Source: Falsihalocynthiibacter sp042445055
Lineage (GTDB): Bacteria > Pseudomonadota > Alphaproteobacteria > Rhodobacterales > Rhodobacteraceae
Assembly (NCBI RefSeq): GCF_042445055.1
Contig: NZ_CP170339.1
Location: 3,081,866 to 3,145,865, forward strand
Length of the DNA: 64,000 nt
Direction of reading: 5' to 3'
Part shown: positions 60,583 to 64,000 of the stretch, piece after piece
Numbering within the stretch: position 1 is the stretch's first letter
Layout of the letters: each line of letters starts with the position of its first letter
Program-made: the position numbers and the translations under genes
Notes under the pieces: model-generated
Told to the model about the DNA's origin: nothing
Database searches by the model: none
Seen by the model: the letters and a program-made list of their open reading frames with translations, nothing else

Positions 60583-61335
60583 CTAAATTTTCCACCCTGA
60601 ATGCAGCGCCGCAATACCCATCGAGAGGTTGCGGTACTTAACGTTCTCGAACCCTGCATCGCGGATCATCTGGGCGAAGGTATCCTGATCGGGGAATTTT
60701 CGAATGGACTCAACGAGATACTGATAACTCTCGGAATCATTCGCAATAACTTTGCCCATCTTGGGAATGACGTTGAACGAGTATAAATCATATGCCTTTT
60801 GCATCATCGCGTTGGGCAATTGCGAGAACTCCAGAACCATAATCCGTCCCCCCGGACGCAAGACACGATAGGCCTCTGAAAGAGCATCGGGTATCCGAGT
60901 GACATTCCGGATACCAAAACTGATGGTATAGACATCGAAAGAATTATCGGGAAACGGAAGCGCCATCGCATCTCCAACGACCCAATTGAGTTCGTCAGCA
61001 CGTTCAATGGCTTCGGGGCGCTGCGCACCAGCCACAAGCATTCCCTCGGTCATATCGCACACCGTGGCGTGGCCATGCCCTGCCCGCTTTAGGAACTTGA
61101 ACGAAATATCGCCCGTTCCACCCGCAACATCGAGGAGTTTCTGACCCGACCGAGGCGCAAGCCAGTCCATCATCGCCTCTTTCCAAATACGGTGGATGCC
61201 CATGGACATCGCGTCATTCATCACATCGTATTTGTTTGCAACATTCGTGAAAACGCCGTGGACCATGCCCGCCTTGGCGTCTTCATCTACAGTCTGAAAA
61301 CCGAAATGCGTTGTTTTCTGGGAATTGTCGGTCAT
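60583..61335 (-). CDS. ubiE: Ubiquinone/menaquinone C-methyltransferase UbiE
   Basis: 250-residue SAM-dependent C-methyltransferase of the quinone pathway. 'KYDVMNDAMSMGIHRIWKEA' is the UbiE signature, 'LLDVAGGTGDISF' binds SAM, and 'FGIRNVTRIPDALSEAYRVL' and 'AALHSGWKI' (C-terminus) are also typical. The ATG at 61335 has AAGG 4 nt upstream; a longer open frame into the mutM promoter region is not supported. First gene of ubiE-ubiB. Confidence 0.96.
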   Translation of the reverse strand: MTDNSQKTTHFGFQTVDEDAKAGMVHGVFTNVANKYDVMNDAMSMGIHRIWKEAMMDWLAPRSGQKLLDVAGGTGDISFKFLKRAGHGHATVCDMTEGMLVAGAQRPEAIERADELNWVVGDAMALPFPDNSFDVYTISFGIRNVTRIPDALSEAYRVLRPGGRIMVLEFSQLPNAMMQKAYDLYSFNVIPKMGKVIANDSESYQYLVESIRKFPDQDTFAQMIRDAGFENVKYRNLSMGIAALHSGWKI

Positions 61336-61422
61336 TTTGCCTTGCCCATTCCTATCCATCGCGACTCTTATAGAGCGCTCAGATTTGGTTACAACGTTCA
61401 GATAGTCAAAGGAAAGGTTCAC

Positions 61423-62274
61423 ATGCCTGAATTACCCGAGGTCGAGACGGTTCGTCGCGGCTTGGCCCCAGTGATGGAAGCCAAGAGAATCCTTCGTGCG
61501 GATATACGGCGCCCCGACCTTCGCTGGCCGTTCCCACCCGATATGGCAGAGCGTCTGACTGGGAAGCAGATACTTCGGCTGCGGCGCAGGTCGAAATATA
61601 TCCTAGCGGACCTCGATAGTGGCGAAACGCTTATTATTCACTTAGGCATGTCTGGACGAATGCAAATTTCAGGAAGCGCCACGGGCACGTTCCCTCATGA
61701 TTTGCCGACTCCTGCGAAACACGACCACGTAGTGTTGGATATGGAGGGTGGAAAACGCGTAACCTTTAACGACGCGCGCCGATTTGGAGCGATGGACCTC
61801 GTCGCGACGGCGAACGTCGAGGCACACAAACTTATCGCGCACTTGGGACCAGAACCTCTGGGGAACGCATTTAACCAAGAATACCTTGCTGATCGCCTAA
61901 AGAACAAGAAAACCCCGATCAAAAGCGCGCTTCTCGATCAGGGAATCATCGCCGGATTGGGCAATATCTATGTCTGCGAAGTGCTTTTCCGGACACAGAT
62001 CCGCCCCGAAACACGCTCGGACTTCCTTTCCAAGGACCGAATTGAGCGTTTGGTTCCTGCCGTTCGCGAAGTCTTGAGTGAGGCTATAGAATCAGGCGGC
62101 TCGACACTTAAGGATCATCGCCAAGCGGATGGTGATCTAGGTTATTTTCAACATAGTTTCAGGGTTTACGGCCGTGAGGGACTGCCCTGTCTGACAGAGG
62201 GTTGTACGGGCACGATTCAACGAATCGTACAGTCCGGTCGATCAAGTTTCTATTGCGCGCAATGCCAAAGATAA
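61423..62274 (+). CDS. mutM: Formamidopyrimidine-DNA glycosylase MutM (Fpg)
   Basis: 283-residue base-excision repair glycosylase that removes 8-oxoguanine. After the initiator Met come catalytic P2 and E3 (MPELPEVETVRRGL), the lysine in 'RRRSKYILADL', and the C-terminal zinc finger 'CLTEGCTG' ... 'FYCAQCQ'. The ATG at 61423 must be the start because P2 is the catalytic residue; the open frame extends far upstream over ubiE. Divergent from ubiE. Confidence 0.97.
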   Translation: MPELPEVETVRRGLAPVMEAKRILRADIRRPDLRWPFPPDMAERLTGKQILRLRRRSKYILADLDSGETLIIHLGMSGRMQISGSATGTFPHDLPTPAKHDHVVLDMEGGKRVTFNDARRFGAMDLVATANVEAHKLIAHLGPEPLGNAFNQEYLADRLKNKKTPIKSALLDQGIIAGLGNIYVCEVLFRTQIRPETRSDFLSKDRIERLVPAVREVLSEAIESGGSTLKDHRQADGDLGYFQHSFRVYGREGLPCLTEGCTGTIQRIVQSGRSSFYCAQCQR

Positions 62275-62335
62275 CTTGAATAGCGGCACAAGATTGTTAA
62301 TCCATCGTATATCCGAAACTATATGGTAGCCCCAA

Positions 62336-63112
62336 ATGGCCTATGAAACGCTCATCGTCGAAGTCGAAGAACACGTTGCCCTTATCAGGCTCAACCGCCC
62401 CGAGGCGCTGAACGCGCTAAATTCGGAACTGTTGGGTGAACTTGGACAAGCGCTGAGCGCAGCCGAAGAAAACGATAAGGTTCGCTGCATCGTTATCACC
62501 GGATCGGAAAAGGCATTTGCGGCCGGTGCGGACATCAAAGAGATGGCGGATAAAACCTTCGTTGAGATGTTCAATTCCGACTACTTCGGTGCCGAGAGCG
62601 CAAGCCTCCTTGCCAATCGCAAGCCTGTTATTGCCGCTGTTGCGGGATATGCGCTCGGCGGTGGATGTGAGCTTGCGATGATGTGCGATTTCATCATTGC
62701 GGCAGATACAGCCAAGTTCGGTCAGCCCGAAATCAACCTTGGCGTCATTGCGGGACTGGGCGGCAGCCAACGTCTCACACGATTCGTCGGCAAATCGAAA
62801 TCTATGGATATGCACCTTACCGGACGTTTCATGGACGCCGAAGAGGCGGAACGTTGCGGCCTCGTGAGTCGTTTGGTGCCTGCGAAAAAGCTGATTGACG
62901 AAGCGATGTCAGCAGCGCAAAAGATCGCAGAGAAATCCATGCTGGCCACCAAGGCGGCCAAGGAAGCCGTGGATAGATCATACGAAACAACGCTCTCTGA
63001 AGGGTTGTTGTATGAACGACGTCTATTCCATTCTCTGTTCGCAACAGAGGACCAAAAAGAAGGTATGGCTGCGTTTCAAGAGAAACGAGAAGCGCAGTTC
63101 CGAGATAAATAG
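62336..63112 (+). CDS. Enoyl-CoA hydratase
   Basis: 258-residue crotonase-family enzyme that hydrates trans-2-enoyl-CoA in fatty acid breakdown. Oxyanion-hole loops 'KAFAAGADIKEMA' and 'GYALGGGCELAMMCDF'; both catalytic glutamates are in place (GGCELAM and 'PEINLGVIAGLGGSQRL'). The last part 'LLYERRLFHSLFATEDQKEG' is typical of PaaF/FadB1-like hydratases. Located between mutM and rpsT as in other Rhodobacteraceae. Confidence 0.95.
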   Translation: MAYETLIVEVEEHVALIRLNRPEALNALNSELLGELGQALSAAEENDKVRCIVITGSEKAFAAGADIKEMADKTFVEMFNSDYFGAESASLLANRKPVIAAVAGYALGGGCELAMMCDFIIAADTAKFGQPEINLGVIAGLGGSQRLTRFVGKSKSMDMHLTGRFMDAEEAERCGLVSRLVPAKKLIDEAMSAAQKIAEKSMLATKAAKEAVDRSYETTLSEGLLYERRLFHSLFATEDQKEGMAAFQEKREAQFRDK

Positions 63113-63134
63113 TAAAAAACGTTGCATACCCCCG

Positions 63135-63163
63135 TTGACTTGCGGGCGAGTCGGGACTAGAAG
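63135..63163 (+). promoter_or_regulatory. Promoter of rpsT
   Basis: TTGACT (63135-63140), 17 nt spacer, TAGAAG (63158-63163), a good match to alphaproteobacterial housekeeping promoters. It predicts a leader of about 40 nt before the rpsT ATG. Confidence 0.6.
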
Positions 63164-63208
63164 CCCAACTTCAGATTTATGCGACCCCAAAGAGTGGGAA
63201 TTCGAGAT

Positions 63209-63472
63209 ATGGCAAATTCGCCCCAAGCTAAAAAACGCGCTCGTCAAAACGAACGTCGTTTCCAAGTTAACAAAGCACGCCGTTCGCGCGTTCGTACCTT
63301 CCTCCGTAAGGTTGAAGAAGCGATCGAGGCCGGCAACAAAGAAGATGCAACTGCAGCATTGCGCGCCGCTCAACCAGAGCTGATGCGTGGTGTTACTAAA
63401 GGCATTTTCCACAAGAATACAGTTGCACGCAAAATGTCGCGCCTTTCGGCTCGCGTTAAAGCAATCGCTTAA
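63209..63472 (+). CDS. rpsT: 30S ribosomal protein S20
   Basis: 87-residue S20 that binds 16S rRNA. 'MANSPQAKKRARQNERRFQV', 'RSRVRTFLRKVEEAIEAGNK' and 'GIFHKNTVARKMSRLSARVK' are diagnostic. Start at the ATG at 63209; ten open codons upstream are not part of the protein. Flanked by a promoter and a strong terminator, so monocistronic. Confidence 0.98.
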   Translation: MANSPQAKKRARQNERRFQVNKARRSRVRTFLRKVEEAIEAGNKEDATAALRAAQPELMRGVTKGIFHKNTVARKMSRLSARVKAIA

Positions 63473-63499
63473 AACGTTAAGACATCTGCAGTCTTTAAG

Positions 63500-63529
63500 A
63501 GAGCGCCCTTCTGAGGGTGCTCTTTTTTT
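63500..63529 (+). terminator. Rho-independent terminator after rpsT
   Basis: Stem AGAGCGCCCT (63500-63509) / AGGGTGCTCT (63514-63523), one G-U pair, 4 nt loop, followed by a run of T (63523-63529). Confidence 0.92.
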
Positions 63530-64000
63530 GTGCTTGCGCGGCAAAAAATGCTGCGCCGCACGAAGGAATTTGGTCCAACTAGATTCGTTTTGAGAAAGTC
63601 AGAGTCAAGCTCGAAGATGTGTTGCGAACGCACGCTTTCAGTTGCTAGCTTGACCATGCGATTCACTACGTCGTTGAAGACAAAACTACAGCCACGCCAA
63701 CAACTACTTGTCGATGGTGGTGGGGGGTATTATTTTTTGAGAGAACCGGAAGTTTCATTCTCAAAGAAGTTTATCTCAATAGAACAAGGGGTTGCACCCA
63801 GGTTTTAGAGAGAGGACCTTACATCTCTGGCTCATGCCCGAAAATTCGGCGAGCTTGCGGATGAGTTTTTGTTTTCATCTCTGCGTTTTTGTGAGGCCTT
63901 GTAAGTGTACGGGTAAGGGACATCCCATACTGTTTACTGGTCACATAGAACTCCTGCTTTCAGAGCTGCTCTGAGGCGATAATTCACGTTTTCTGCAAAC
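63530..64000. other. Gene-free end of the window, probably upstream of dnaA
   Basis: About 470 bp without a gene I can support. It holds a G-run (GGTGGGGGG near 63716-63727), a T-run just after it and short open frames without ribosome-binding sites. I find no sequence matching TTWTNCACA DnaA boxes, so there is no direct evidence of an origin here. The link to dnaA comes from the usual rpsT-dnaA order in Rhodobacteraceae. Confidence 0.45.

Noticed and set aside
63530..63808. 92-codon open frame on the plus strand after rpsT
   Set aside because: Begins right at the terminator, no ribosome-binding site, low-complexity product.
63650..64000. Replication origin within the right-hand gap
   Set aside because: No sequence close to TTWTNCACA on either strand; only the neighbourhood suggests proximity to dnaA.

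Overview
The window is a contiguous piece of an alphaproteobacterial chromosome, almost certainly from the Rhodobacteraceae (Roseobacter group). Three things point there: the petP/petR-type regulator pair beside ilvE, an alphaproteobacterial flagellar system with FlaF/FlbT, DUF1217 and MotE-type proteins, and the run mutM - enoyl-CoA hydratase - rpsT at the right edge, which in this family normally sits just upstream of dnaA. Coding density is high, many genes overlap by 1-11 bp, and I see no insertion sequence, prophage or CRISPR array.

Left part (1-15400), housekeeping: a truncated OmpR-type response regulator and its MarR-type partner (petR/petP-like), divergent ilvE, a MATE exporter, an EamA transporter, queG with a glutathione S-transferase, mtgA, glutamate synthase in the order gltD-gltB, then uppP facing a complex-I-associated NDUFA9-like protein, and tRNA-Leu(CAG).

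Middle accessory part (15600-31150): a minus-strand catabolic/transport cluster (TetR regulator, ABC importer of the nitrate/sulfonate/taurine type, amidohydrolase, SnoaL-like protein, allantoinase/polysaccharide-deacetylase-like hydrolase); a TolB-like propeller protein; a dienelactone hydrolase with a Tat-like signal; and a run of exported or membrane proteins at 24994-30662. That run contains a phosphatase-like protein with a degenerate P-loop, a putative atypical kinase-fold protein, a calcineurin-like phosphoesterase, a DUF4956 membrane protein, a SH3-LprI-MliC lysozyme-inhibitor fusion and an SdiA-regulated-type propeller. It is the most unusual part of the window.

Flagellar part (31162-58132): fliP-fliN-fliH-fliF (-) diverge from fliL-DUF6468-motE-motA-[710 aa periplasmic protein]-flhA-fliR-flhB-[FliJ-like] (+). 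Monomeric icd follows. Then come flgB-flgC-fliE-fliQ-flgF-flgG-flgA-flgH-fliL2 (-), fliI (+), flagellin-flaF-flbT-DUF1217 (-) preceded by FlgN-like and FlgJ-like genes, and fliK-flgD (+). Together these give the export gate and ATPase, rod, MS- and L-ring parts, filament and its post-transcriptional regulators, and part of the stator. motB, fliG, fliM, flgE, flgI, flgK, flgL and fliD are not in the window and must lie elsewhere. Weak CtrA-like half-site pairs lie in the divergent promoter regions.

Right part (58181-64000): an aminoglycoside/choline-kinase-like protein, ubiB and ubiE (-), mutM, an enoyl-CoA hydratase, rpsT with a clear promoter and terminator, and about 470 bp without a gene that probably leads to dnaA.
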